Source: Desulfobacterales bacterium
GTDB lineage: Bacteria; Desulfobacterota; Desulfobacteria; Desulfobacterales; JADGBH01
DNA length: 64,000 nucleotides
Assembly: GCA_015231595.1 (NCBI GenBank)
Contig: JADGBH010000011.1
Location: forward strand, 21,486-85,485
Direction of reading: 5' to 3'
The notes under the pieces were generated by a model. The model did not search any database. It saw nothing but the letters and a program-made list of their open reading frames with translations, and was not told the origin of the DNA. This document shows, piece after piece, positions 1 to 7,281 of this stretch; position 1 is the stretch's first letter; every line of letters begins with the position of its first letter. A program made the position numbers and the translations under genes.

Positions 1-714
1 ATGTAATATCTGGGAAAGCCATGCTGCATCGTATTTTCCTTCTATTTTGTCTTCAAGATAATTTCCAGCAATAAAATTAATCCTATCTGTAAGTCCAAAT
101 TTTTCAATATTTTTTTTGGCGAAAGGCTCAGTTGAAGGTAAATCAAACACAGTTGCCTTCAAGTTTTTATTCTCAATACAAAAATGAATTGAATATGTAG
201 CAGGTCCTCCTCCAATGTCAATTATACTATTACAGTTAGATAAATCAATTTTATCAGTAACTATTTTTGCAAGATGAGTTGCAAGATTGTTCATGCCCAT
301 AAGAAAATTTTCTAATTCCTCATCCGTCCTTTGAGGCATTCTTGTTCTTACGGGTTTCCCTGACTTTACAGCTTCATGTAAGTTGTTCCATGAATAAACA
401 AGATTATGAAAATGCATAATTATATAACCAAAATAATCATCAGAATTTTTTGATAAAAATTTTTTTGCAAAATCGGTAGCAAAATATCTGGCGTCTTTTT
501 TTTGAATGAGCTCCAGTGCGGCAAGGGCATTTAAAAGCATTGAAGTTGCTCTCGTATCAGATTCAATCTTAATTGCTATTTCTTGAGCAGTCAATTCGCC
601 TTCTCCAATTATAGTAAAAATATCGAGTTTTATTCCAGCTTGGATTGCGGATAATTTCCAATAGCCTGACGAAAGCTCCATTAATTTTCCTATACTCCAT
701 TCTTTTTGTTCCAT
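1..714 (-). CDS. SAM-dependent O-methyltransferase (HIOMT/CrtF-like), C-terminus cut off by window edge
   Basis: The frame is open from an ATG at 714 to the window edge (238 codons, no stop), so the 3' end is missing. The N-terminal ~100 residues look like the winged-helix dimerisation domain of small-molecule O-methyltransferases (MEQKEWSIGKLMELSSGYWK at the start, then an IFTIIGEGELTAQEIA helix-turn-helix stretch). A glycine-rich SAM-binding motif IIDIGGGPATYSI lies near residue 160, followed by the acidic VFDLPS strand that binds the SAM ribose. AGGAGA sits about 7 bases before the ATG. The substrate cannot be told; relatives methylate quinone-like, phenolic or tetrapyrrole-related compounds. 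It is the first gene of its transcript on this strand, 275 bp beyond the end of apbE, and two identical palindromes lie in that gap. Confidence 0.8.
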   Translation of the reverse strand, partial: MEQKEWSIGKLMELSSGYWKLSAIQAGIKLDIFTIIGEGELTAQEIAIKIESDTRATSMLLNALAALELIQKKDARYFATDFAKKFLSKNSDDYFGYIIMHFHNLVYSWNNLHEAVKSGKPVRTRMPQRTDEELENFLMGMNNLATHLAKIVTDKIDLSNCNSIIDIGGGPATYSIHFCIENKNLKATVFDLPSTEPFAKKNIEKFGLTDRINFIAGNYLEDKIEGKYDAAWLSQILH

Positions 715-880
715 TTTATTCTCCTTGCTACTGATTTCTGTAGTGCAGTTTGAAGTTACATCTACATGGTTTTTTTGTGTTAATTATGGGTAGCCTTACT
801 AATTTTTGCCTTAATTTAGAGCATTTTTATTGAAATTGCAAATGATTGATAAGGATAGTGTATTGTGTATTTAAAATAAA

Positions 881-902
881 TATATTCTAAAAAAAGAATA
901 TA
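881..902. repeat. Palindrome copy 1 (TATATTCT-N6-AGAATATA)
   Basis: Perfect 8-bp inverted arms at 881-888 and 895-902 around a 6-base A-rich spacer. The same arms with the same spacing recur at 966-987. It lies upstream of the methyltransferase start at 714 and downstream of the apbE stop, so it could be an operator, a hairpin or a terminator. Confidence 0.6.
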
Positions 903-965
903 AATAAATATAAAAACTTCTAAAGCTTAATAATTTTAGCCTTAGTCATATTTTTATTGTATAGA

Positions 966-987
966 TATATTCTATTAAAAGAATATA
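966..987. repeat. Palindrome copy 2 (TATATTCT-N6-AGAATATA)
   Basis: The arms at 966-973 and 980-987 are identical to those of copy 1, 85 bp away, again with a 6-base spacer. It ends one base before the apbE stop codon on the minus strand, so it could double as an apbE terminator hairpin. No clear T-run follows it. Confidence 0.6.
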
Positions 988-988
988 G

Positions 989-2143
989 TTACTGAGTGCG
1001 CTTATATCTTTTATAAAATTCTTCTGTCATTATCTCTTTTATTTCAGCGTTTTCATTTTCTACTATTATTAAAGCTTCTACTTTTATTTTTTTTGCGAAT
1101 TCTATTCCTTTTTGGGCGCCTAAAACAGTTATAGCCGTTGCTGCTCCATCTAATACGGCATTTGAAATTGTGCTGTCAAAACATGCTGTAGTAACTCCTA
1201 TTACTCTTGTAGAAACAGGCATTCCTGTTGTAGGGCTAAAAATATGATAAAAAACGCTATCTTGTATAATGATTGGCTGACGATAATTTCCACTTGTTGA
1301 AACTCTCAAGCTATTATAATTAGATACAATTCCCCATATTGAATTATCTTTTTTTGGATTTTGAATTCCTATGTTCCAGTCTTCTCCATCTTTTAAGCCA
1401 AATGCTGATATTTCTCCTCCAATTTGAATAAGACCAGATTCAATCCCATTATTTTTCATGATTAATAAAGCATTGTCTACAGCAAAGCCTTTTACAATGC
1501 CTCCAAAGTCAAGTTGCATAAATGGAGAATCAAAGGAAACAAAATAGCTATTATCAAAATGAACTTTATTAAAACCCACTATTTCAAGCACAACGTTTAT
1601 GTTAGCATCAGTAGGGATAATTTGATGTTTTTCTCCACTTGACCATATTTTTTTTATTGGCAAAATTGTGGGATCAAATTCCATATCACTTTCCATCCAA
1701 AGATAGCTTGAAGTATTCAACATATGAATTACATCAGAGGAAACCTTTACTGGAAAAGTTTTAATTGAAAAATTTAAGTTGCCTATTTCTGATTCCATTG
1801 AAAAAGGATTAAAGATTTTTCCTATTCTATCAAATTCATCCCATATTTCCTTAGTAATTTGTGCAGATTTTTTTTTAGCATTTTGGGGCAGCTTAAACAA
1901 TATTCGAGCCGGAATATCCTTATAAATTTTACGATTTTCTTCCCACCATGAAGGTTTTATTTCTATAGGAACAAGTAGATGATCAATCGGTGATGCATTT
2001 TGGATTTCCTTTGTAGGAACATTAGCTTTGTTATTCTTTCCATTTATATAAATTAAAATAAACACTGAATTTATTATTATTAAAACAAATAATAATGTTA
2101 AAAATACAAAATTAATTTTGGCTTCTTTTTTATTCTTGCTCAC
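989..2143 (-). CDS. apbE: FAD:protein FMN transferase (ApbE)
   Basis: ApbE attaches FMN covalently to threonine residues of membrane redox proteins such as Rnf and Nqr subunits, using FAD as donor. The 384-residue product has one N-terminal membrane segment (about residues 10-32), which fits the usual location outside the cytoplasmic membrane. Family landmarks follow: LDFGGIVKGFAVDNA near 217 (the D-x-GG-xxKG signature), GGEISAFG near 245, SPTTGMP near 308 and DGAATAITVLG near 337, the last being the Mg/FAD-binding region. The start codon is GTG, with AAGGA about 10 bases upstream; no ATG precedes the membrane segment. No flavinylation target is encoded nearby, so its partner must be elsewhere in the genome. 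It is divergent from the HD-domain gene. Confidence 0.9.
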   Translation of the reverse strand: MSKNKKEAKINFVFLTLLFVLIIINSVFILIYINGKNNKANVPTKEIQNASPIDHLLVPIEIKPSWWEENRKIYKDIPARILFKLPQNAKKKSAQITKEIWDEFDRIGKIFNPFSMESEIGNLNFSIKTFPVKVSSDVIHMLNTSSYLWMESDMEFDPTILPIKKIWSSGEKHQIIPTDANINVVLEIVGFNKVHFDNSYFVSFDSPFMQLDFGGIVKGFAVDNALLIMKNNGIESGLIQIGGEISAFGLKDGEDWNIGIQNPKKDNSIWGIVSNYNSLRVSTSGNYRQPIIIQDSVFYHIFSPTTGMPVSTRVIGVTTACFDSTISNAVLDGAATAITVLGAQKGIEFAKKIKVEALIIVENENAEIKEIMTEEFYKRYKRTQ

Positions 2144-2224
2144 CTTTACTTATTCCTTTATATATTTTTATATTTTAATTTGACATTTAAGATTGTCCGA
2201 ATTGAAACATGCGGGGTAAATATT

Positions 2225-2971
2225 ATGATTGAAATTTATTCTAAAATTAAAGCTCAAGCTCAATTTATAGCATCTCAATTTCCTGAACCTAATTTTTATA
2301 ATGATTTATCATGGGCGGCTGATATTTCTAATAATGTGTTTTATAATGACTCTATAATTAGAAATTTAATAAATTTTACAGAGCCTCAGCTTGCATATAA
2401 TAAAGGTCATGGTATGCTCCATGCTACAAAAGTAGCTATTGATGCAGGAAGTCTTATAGCTACAGAAGGAAAACTTGTCAATTATTCCGAATCATATATT
2501 TTAAGACAGATCGTATGCGCTCAATGTGCGGGGATATTACACGATACAAAAAGAAAAGAAAAGGATCACGCCTTAAAAGGCGCAGTTTTGGCTAAAAAGA
2601 TTTTACGCAATCATCCTTTTTCTTCACAAGAAATAGACAATATTTGTATTGCGATAAGGAATCATGAAGCATTTAAAAGCACTATTGAGTCTGTCTCATC
2701 TGAAGGTCTTCTTATTTCTAACTGCCTTTATGATGCTGATAAATTTCGCTGGGGACCTGACAATTTTACAGACACCATTTGGGAAATGGCATTATATGCG
2801 AACATTCAGCCTAAAGATTTTATAAAAATGTATCCAAAAGGAATGGATACGATTCTAAAAATTAAATCCACGTTCAGATCAAATACAGGAAAAAAATATG
2901 GACCTCAGTTTATAGAAATCGGTATAAAAATTGGAAAAGCTCTCTACGAATTCATCATTTCACAATTTTAG
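2225..2971 (+). CDS. HD-domain phosphohydrolase-like protein
   Basis: The 248-residue protein carries the ordered metal ligands of the HD superfamily: H in GHGMLHATK, the HD pair in GILHDTKRKEKDHA, a later H in RNHEAF and a distal D in DADKFRWG. This predicts a metal-dependent phosphohydrolase, but the substrate (nucleotide, cyclic dinucleotide or other) cannot be inferred. The open frame extends upstream to a TTG at 2180; I chose the ATG at 2225 because a GGGG stretch lies about 9 bases before it and the added residues resemble nothing. It stands alone, divergent from apbE and convergent with minE, with only 14 bp between the stops and no obvious terminator. Confidence 0.7.
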   Translation: MIEIYSKIKAQAQFIASQFPEPNFYNDLSWAADISNNVFYNDSIIRNLINFTEPQLAYNKGHGMLHATKVAIDAGSLIATEGKLVNYSESYILRQIVCAQCAGILHDTKRKEKDHALKGAVLAKKILRNHPFSSQEIDNICIAIRNHEAFKSTIESVSSEGLLISNCLYDADKFRWGPDNFTDTIWEMALYANIQPKDFIKMYPKGMDTILKIKSTFRSNTGKKYGPQFIEIGIKIGKALYEFIISQF

Positions 2972-2985
2972 TTTCTATGTAATAC

Positions 2986-3279
2986 TTATTTTCGTTTATT
3001 TTGCTCGGCATTATTTTTTTTTAAATTTTTTGCACCCATAATAAGCGAATTAAACGCAAGGGACGCTGAATCTTCAGTACGTTTAATATCTAATTTAAGA
3101 CCATTTTGGTCAATTTCAAAGTATCTTGAAATTACCTCAACAATATCGTTTTGTAAGGCTGTTAAAGTAGCCTCATCAATACCGAGTTTGTCACAGACTA
3201 ACGTAACTTGAAGTCTTTTTTTTGCAATCTCTTTGCTCTTTCCGCCACCTTTGAATTTCCTGAACATTTCACTTAACAT
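2986..3279 (-). CDS. minE: Cell division topological specificity factor MinE
   Basis: MinE drives pole-to-pole oscillation of MinCD by stimulating the MinD ATPase, so the Z-ring forms at mid-cell. The 97 residues have the normal MinE length. The N-terminal helix MLSEMFRKF is the amphipathic membrane-targeting part, followed by the MinD-binding stretch AKKRLQVTLVCDK and the C-terminal topological domain (DIVEVISRYFEID). The first codons overlap the end of minD by 11 bp, so the two are translationally coupled. It is last in the minC-minD-minE order on the minus strand. The tail KKNNAEQNKRK is low complexity. Confidence 0.93.
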   Translation of the reverse strand: MLSEMFRKFKGGGKSKEIAKKRLQVTLVCDKLGIDEATLTALQNDIVEVISRYFEIDQNGLKLDIKRTEDSASLAFNSLIMGAKNLKKNNAEQNKRK

Positions 3280-4087
3280 ACGTAACCCTATTCTTCATTC
3301 CTATTTTTTGTGCTATTGCTTTCCAAAATCCAGAGTTAGACTGAGGGATTTCAATTGGAATACTTGATAAACCATTTAAACGCATTGCTATTCTTCTGAA
3401 AGCCTGACCAGCTTTAGATTCTTGCTGTAAAACAAGGGGGATTCCAGTATTTGCGGAAATTATTACTTGATCATCTTGCTGGACAAGTCCAATTAATTCT
3501 ACGCATAGTATATCAATAACATCTTGGTGATTCAGCATGTCACCACGTTCAACCAGTTGAGGCATTATACGATTGATAATTATTTTGGAGGTAATTGACC
3601 TCGAATTAAGCAAGCCTATTACTCTATCTGCATCTCTTACTGAAGAGACTTCAGGAGTACATACAACTATAGCCTCATCAGAGCCAGCAATTGTATTTTC
3701 AAATCCCTGTTCTATACCGGCAGGACAATCTAAAACAGTATAATCAAATTCATTACGAAGCTTTTTACAAAGTCTTACCATGTCTTCTGGATTAATTGCA
3801 TCTTTATTATCACTTTGGGAAGCAGGTATTAAATAAAGATTCTCTATTCTCCTATCTTTTATAGCGGACTGCATAATTCGGCATCTGCCTTTAACAGCAT
3901 CTACTATTGTAAATACAATTCGATTTTCAAGCCCCATTATAACATCAAGATTTCTAAGACCGATATCCATATCTACTACAGCAACTCTTTTACCTTCAAG
4001 GGCGAGAGCTGCCCCAAGTGAAGCTGTTGCTGTTGTTTTGCCAACTCCGCCTTTTCCTGACGTAATGGCTATTACTCTACCTTCCAA
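3269..4087 (-). CDS. minD: Septum site-determining ATPase MinD
   Basis: MinD is the membrane-associated ATPase that recruits MinC and responds to MinE. The 272-residue protein has the deviant Walker A motif SGKGGVGKTT at residues 10-19, the switch I region VVDMDIGLRNLDVIMG, and Walker B-like YTVLDCPAGIE near 117. The tail (FWKAIAQKIGMKNRV) can form the amphipathic membrane-targeting helix. Translation starts at a TTG (MEGRV) preceded by GAGGTG about 5 bases upstream; no better start exists. It overlaps minE by 11 bp and lies 46 bp downstream of minC. Confidence 0.96.
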   Translation of the reverse strand: MEGRVIAITSGKGGVGKTTATASLGAALALEGKRVAVVDMDIGLRNLDVIMGLENRIVFTIVDAVKGRCRIMQSAIKDRRIENLYLIPASQSDNKDAINPEDMVRLCKKLRNEFDYTVLDCPAGIEQGFENTIAGSDEAIVVCTPEVSSVRDADRVIGLLNSRSITSKIIINRIMPQLVERGDMLNHQDVIDILCVELIGLVQQDDQVIISANTGIPLVLQQESKAGQAFRRIAMRLNGLSSIPIEIPQSNSGFWKAIAQKIGMKNRVTYVK

Positions 4088-4133
4088 GATTCACCTCATA
4101 TTAACGAAAGTTTATAAAACTCATGAAAAATAA

Positions 4134-4856
4134 TTATCTAACTTTTGGCCAAGGTAAATTTCCAAACGGATTAGATTTTATATAATCTTCTACTACAATT
4201 GAGCAATTTTCCACATAAGCATATTCAGGCTGTTTTTGAGAGGATGGAATTCCTGCGGCAATATAACCGCCGATCTGTACTTGAGTAGGTCTAAAATCAA
4301 GTGCAAAGATGATGGCTTCTTCATTAACTGGAAAACCCGCCATGCATGTCCCACATAAACTTCCTAATACAACTATGTCTCCTCCGGCAGAAACTTCTGC
4401 TCCTGGATTTACATTCCCAAAAATTATAAGATGATTCTTTGCCTTAATTTTTTGACCAGATCTAACTCGTCCAGTAATTATTAAAGCGTCACTGTTGTGT
4501 TGGTCCCATGAAGTATTCATATCGTCTCTACGTAGTTTTTCTTCCTCAGGAGACCTTTTTTTAGGAGGCTTACTAACCAATCCAACATAAAAAGTTTTTT
4601 TTAAAAAGTCCCCTAATTCTTCAATTAATTGATCATATCCTTCTTCTTTGCCGGTATCAATAATTATTCTTGAGTTAACAGCTAAATGCTTAAGCCTTTC
4701 AAATAAGACTGATAACTCTTTTTTGATATATTCTATATCAAGGTTAGGATCTAATGTCACCCAAAGACTATCTCCTACGCCTTTTAATCTTACAGAGGGA
4801 ATAGATTCTTTTAGTGCTTTAATTGTTGGTGTTTTTTTATCATTAAATACTATCAT
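4134..4856 (-). CDS. minC: Septum site-determining protein MinC
   Basis: MinC is the FtsZ polymerisation inhibitor activated by MinD. The 240-residue product has an N-terminal MinC_N-like domain (residues 1-100), a charged linker (about 95-118, KKRSPEEEKLRRDD), and the C-terminal right-handed beta-helix domain. That domain shows its typical turns: ALIITGRVRSGQKIKAKNHL, IIFGNVNPGAEVSAGGDIVV, LGSLCGTCMAG. It is the first gene of the min operon, about 140 bp downstream of the DapF-like gene, a gap that is very AT-rich and could carry a promoter. The ribosome-binding site is weak. Confidence 0.93.
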   Translation of the reverse strand: MIVFNDKKTPTIKALKESIPSVRLKGVGDSLWVTLDPNLDIEYIKKELSVLFERLKHLAVNSRIIIDTGKEEGYDQLIEELGDFLKKTFYVGLVSKPPKKRSPEEEKLRRDDMNTSWDQHNSDALIITGRVRSGQKIKAKNHLIIFGNVNPGAEVSAGGDIVVLGSLCGTCMAGFPVNEEAIIFALDFRPTQVQIGGYIAAGIPSSQKQPEYAYVENCSIVVEDYIKSNPFGNLPWPKVR

Positions 4857-4995
4857 TATTAATAAATATTACTTTTTACGATTTTAAGCTTTATAATTAA
4901 AAACAAAAATTTTATAAAGAAATAATAATTAACTGTCAAGTAAGAAGATTTTTAAGTTTTTAAGACAATCTTTATTATTTTTAATTTTTTGATAT

Positions 4996-5832
4996 TTATA
5001 TAAATATTTCTTTACAAATAAAACCTTCAGCTATCTTTGTAACAGAACCTTTTATGGAAACATGAAATCCATCTTTTATACTTACTTCTATTGTACCTCC
5101 TTGCATGTGAACAGTTATATTTGAGCTACAAAGCCCAAGTTTAAAAGCTATTCCAGCAGAGGCAGCGCTGCTCGTTCCTGAAGAAAGGGTATATCCTGCC
5201 CCCCTTTCCCAAATTTCTATTTGTATATTATTTTTATCAAGTATTTTTATAAATTGAACATTGATTTTATTAGGGAATAAATGAGATTTTTCAATTAAAG
5301 GACCTAAAATTTTTGCTTCTTTTTCTGAAATTTCTCGATCAAATATTACACAATGGGGGTTTCCAATATTAGCGGCGCAATACCGAAGCTTTTCACCATT
5401 TATTTCCATCACTTCATTTATTACTTCTCTATTTTCACCTATCATTGGAATGTCTTTACTATAAAAACTAAGATTACCTAATTCAACTGAAACAATTGCT
5501 CCATTATCAAATACTTGAGCTTTAGTTTCTCCTCCAAGGGTTAAAATACTAAAGGGTAAATCAGATACAACACCTTTATCCCAAAGGTATCTTGAAAAAA
5601 TTCTTAAACCATTTCCACTTTTTTCAGCTTCACTTCCATCTGGATTAAAAATTCTAAGAGAAAAAGAATTATTCTCAATATTAAATGGTCCATAAAGTAT
5701 GCCATCAGAACCAATACCCAAATTTCTATGACAGATAGTAATAATTTTTGAAGAATTTAAATTATGCCCTATTTCACAAGGGTCAAGAACAATATAATCA
5801 TTTCCAAGTCCGTGGTATTTATAAAATTTCAT
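4996..5832 (-). CDS. Diaminopimelate epimerase-like protein lacking both catalytic cysteines
   Basis: The 278-residue protein has the DapF fold signatures: KYHGLGNDYIVLD at the N-terminus, GSEAEKSGNGLRIF, ANIGNPHCVIF and ERGAGYTLSSGTSS. Classical DapF uses two cysteines as acid/base pair, one in the NGxRC motif and one in the xLxCGTG motif. Here the codons read NGLRI (ATT, Ile) and LSSGT (TCA, Ser), so both are absent. I checked the nucleotides around 5600 and 5190. It may not be an ordinary DapF; relatives of this form may act on another substrate or use another mechanism. It starts in a 4-bp overlap with the Fe-S oxidoreductase gene upstream, so the two are probably co-transcribed. The gene symbol is withheld because the activity is in doubt. 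Confidence 0.8.
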   Translation of the reverse strand: MKFYKYHGLGNDYIVLDPCEIGHNLNSSKIITICHRNLGIGSDGILYGPFNIENNSFSLRIFNPDGSEAEKSGNGLRIFSRYLWDKGVVSDLPFSILTLGGETKAQVFDNGAIVSVELGNLSFYSKDIPMIGENREVINEVMEINGEKLRYCAANIGNPHCVIFDREISEKEAKILGPLIEKSHLFPNKINVQFIKILDKNNIQIEIWERGAGYTLSSGTSSAASAGIAFKLGLCSSNITVHMQGGTIEVSIKDGFHVSIKGSVTKIAEGFICKEIFI

Positions 5833-7139
5833 TCATTATCACCTTGATTTATAGATTCCCCGTAAATTTCAATTGTATGCTTAATTGCAATATTTTCTGT
5901 TGTTTTTGAAAAAATATCAAAAAGCTGAATCATGCATGCTGGGCAAGATGTAGCAACTGTTTGACATCCTGAAGCTATTATATTGTCAATCTTTTTTTTG
6001 CCAATATTAACTGAAAATTCATAATGATTCAAATTAAAAGAACCGCCTAAGCCGCAACATCGACTACTTTCTTCCATTTCTTTAAATAAATATTTTGAAG
6101 ATGCTGAAATTAACTGTCTTGGTTCTTTATAAATGCCCATTGATTTTCTTAAATGGCATGGGTCGTGATAAGTTATCAATGGGCGGTTAGAAAGTTTTTT
6201 TAAATCAGGCTCTGTTATTGAAAAATTAGAAACAATAAATTGATTAATATCAATTACCTTTTTAGATATAGATTCTATTTTATTTGTCAATTTCATATTT
6301 TGAGATCCAAACATTTTAGGCCATAGCTTTTTAATCACAAATGAACATGTTGAACATGAAGAAATTAAATATTTGAAATTAACTTTTTCAAATAGTTCAA
6401 CATTATATAATACTAATTTTTTGAAAGTATCAATATCCCCACTTGATAAAGCTGGTATTCCGCAACATCCTTGAGCTTGGGGAATATAAACATCTATGCC
6501 GAAATGATTCAATACATCTAATGTTTTATGGGCTATATTAGGAAATATTTTATCAATCAAACATCCAATAAAAAAAGCAACTTTCGCATCAGTTTTAAAG
6601 TTATATCCCTTTGAAGATATGCTATCTTGGACTGACTGAGAAGAAATAGGTAAAATACTGCGATCAGATAATACATTAGGGATAAAACGATTCCCGCAAG
6701 TTCCATAATAATTATTTTTTTTAAATAATAGAAATTTTTGAATCTTTGAACCAGTATTTATTAAGCTATTAAAGAATGTAGGTTTTCCAATTATTTTTTT
6801 AAAAATAATTTTTTCTATAGCTGAAAGTCCAATGTAGTCATGAATTAAAGCCCTTGCCTTAAAAAATATTTCTATAGTATTAACGCCCCTTGGGCATATA
6901 TTTTCACATGAGCCACAAAGAAGGCATCTATTCAGTCGGTCTAAAATATTTTGAGGATTTTCTAATATATTATCTATAATGCCATCAAGTATAGATAATT
7001 TTCCCCTTGCAGAATCAGGCTCAAACCTTGTCTCGCAATATAGTGGGCAAACAGATTGGCAAATGCCGCACTTAGAACAAGTTTTTATTTCTGCATCAAG
7101 TTTTTTTATACTAAGACTTAGTTTATTAACTTTATCCAT
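5829..7139 (-). CDS. Fe-S oxidoreductase, GlcF/HdrD-like with two 4Fe-4S and two CCG domains
   Basis: The 436-residue protein has two ferredoxin-type clusters near the N-terminus (CSKCGICQSVCPLYC and CLLCGSCENICPRGV). Two cysteine-rich CCG domains follow: GCCGIPALSSGD with SSCSTC, then CCGLGG with TSCPACMIQ. This is the layout of glycolate oxidase Fe-S subunit GlcF, LldE/LutA and HdrD-like subunits, which pass electrons from a flavin dehydrogenase or to a disulfide. No flavin dehydrogenase partner is adjacent, so the electron donor is unknown. A GTG at 7148 would add three residues, but the ATG at 7139 has GGAT at a better distance. It overlaps the DapF-like gene by 4 bp and is divergent from the FapA-like gene. 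Confidence 0.85.
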   Translation of the reverse strand: MDKVNKLSLSIKKLDAEIKTCSKCGICQSVCPLYCETRFEPDSARGKLSILDGIIDNILENPQNILDRLNRCLLCGSCENICPRGVNTIEIFFKARALIHDYIGLSAIEKIIFKKIIGKPTFFNSLINTGSKIQKFLLFKKNNYYGTCGNRFIPNVLSDRSILPISSQSVQDSISSKGYNFKTDAKVAFFIGCLIDKIFPNIAHKTLDVLNHFGIDVYIPQAQGCCGIPALSSGDIDTFKKLVLYNVELFEKVNFKYLISSCSTCSFVIKKLWPKMFGSQNMKLTNKIESISKKVIDINQFIVSNFSITEPDLKKLSNRPLITYHDPCHLRKSMGIYKEPRQLISASSKYLFKEMEESSRCCGLGGSFNLNHYEFSVNIGKKKIDNIIASGCQTVATSCPACMIQLFDIFSKTTENIAIKHTIEIYGESINQGDNE

Positions 7140-7281
7140 TGTTTGCACTATCCAAAAAAAAAATATTGCGATATTGACTGAAATTTAAACATAGTATATG
7201 GGTATAAATATTTTATAAAGTTACAAATTGCAAGGTGGTAATTCCATATTTTTTAAATTTAAAACTAAGGAAATTTATACC

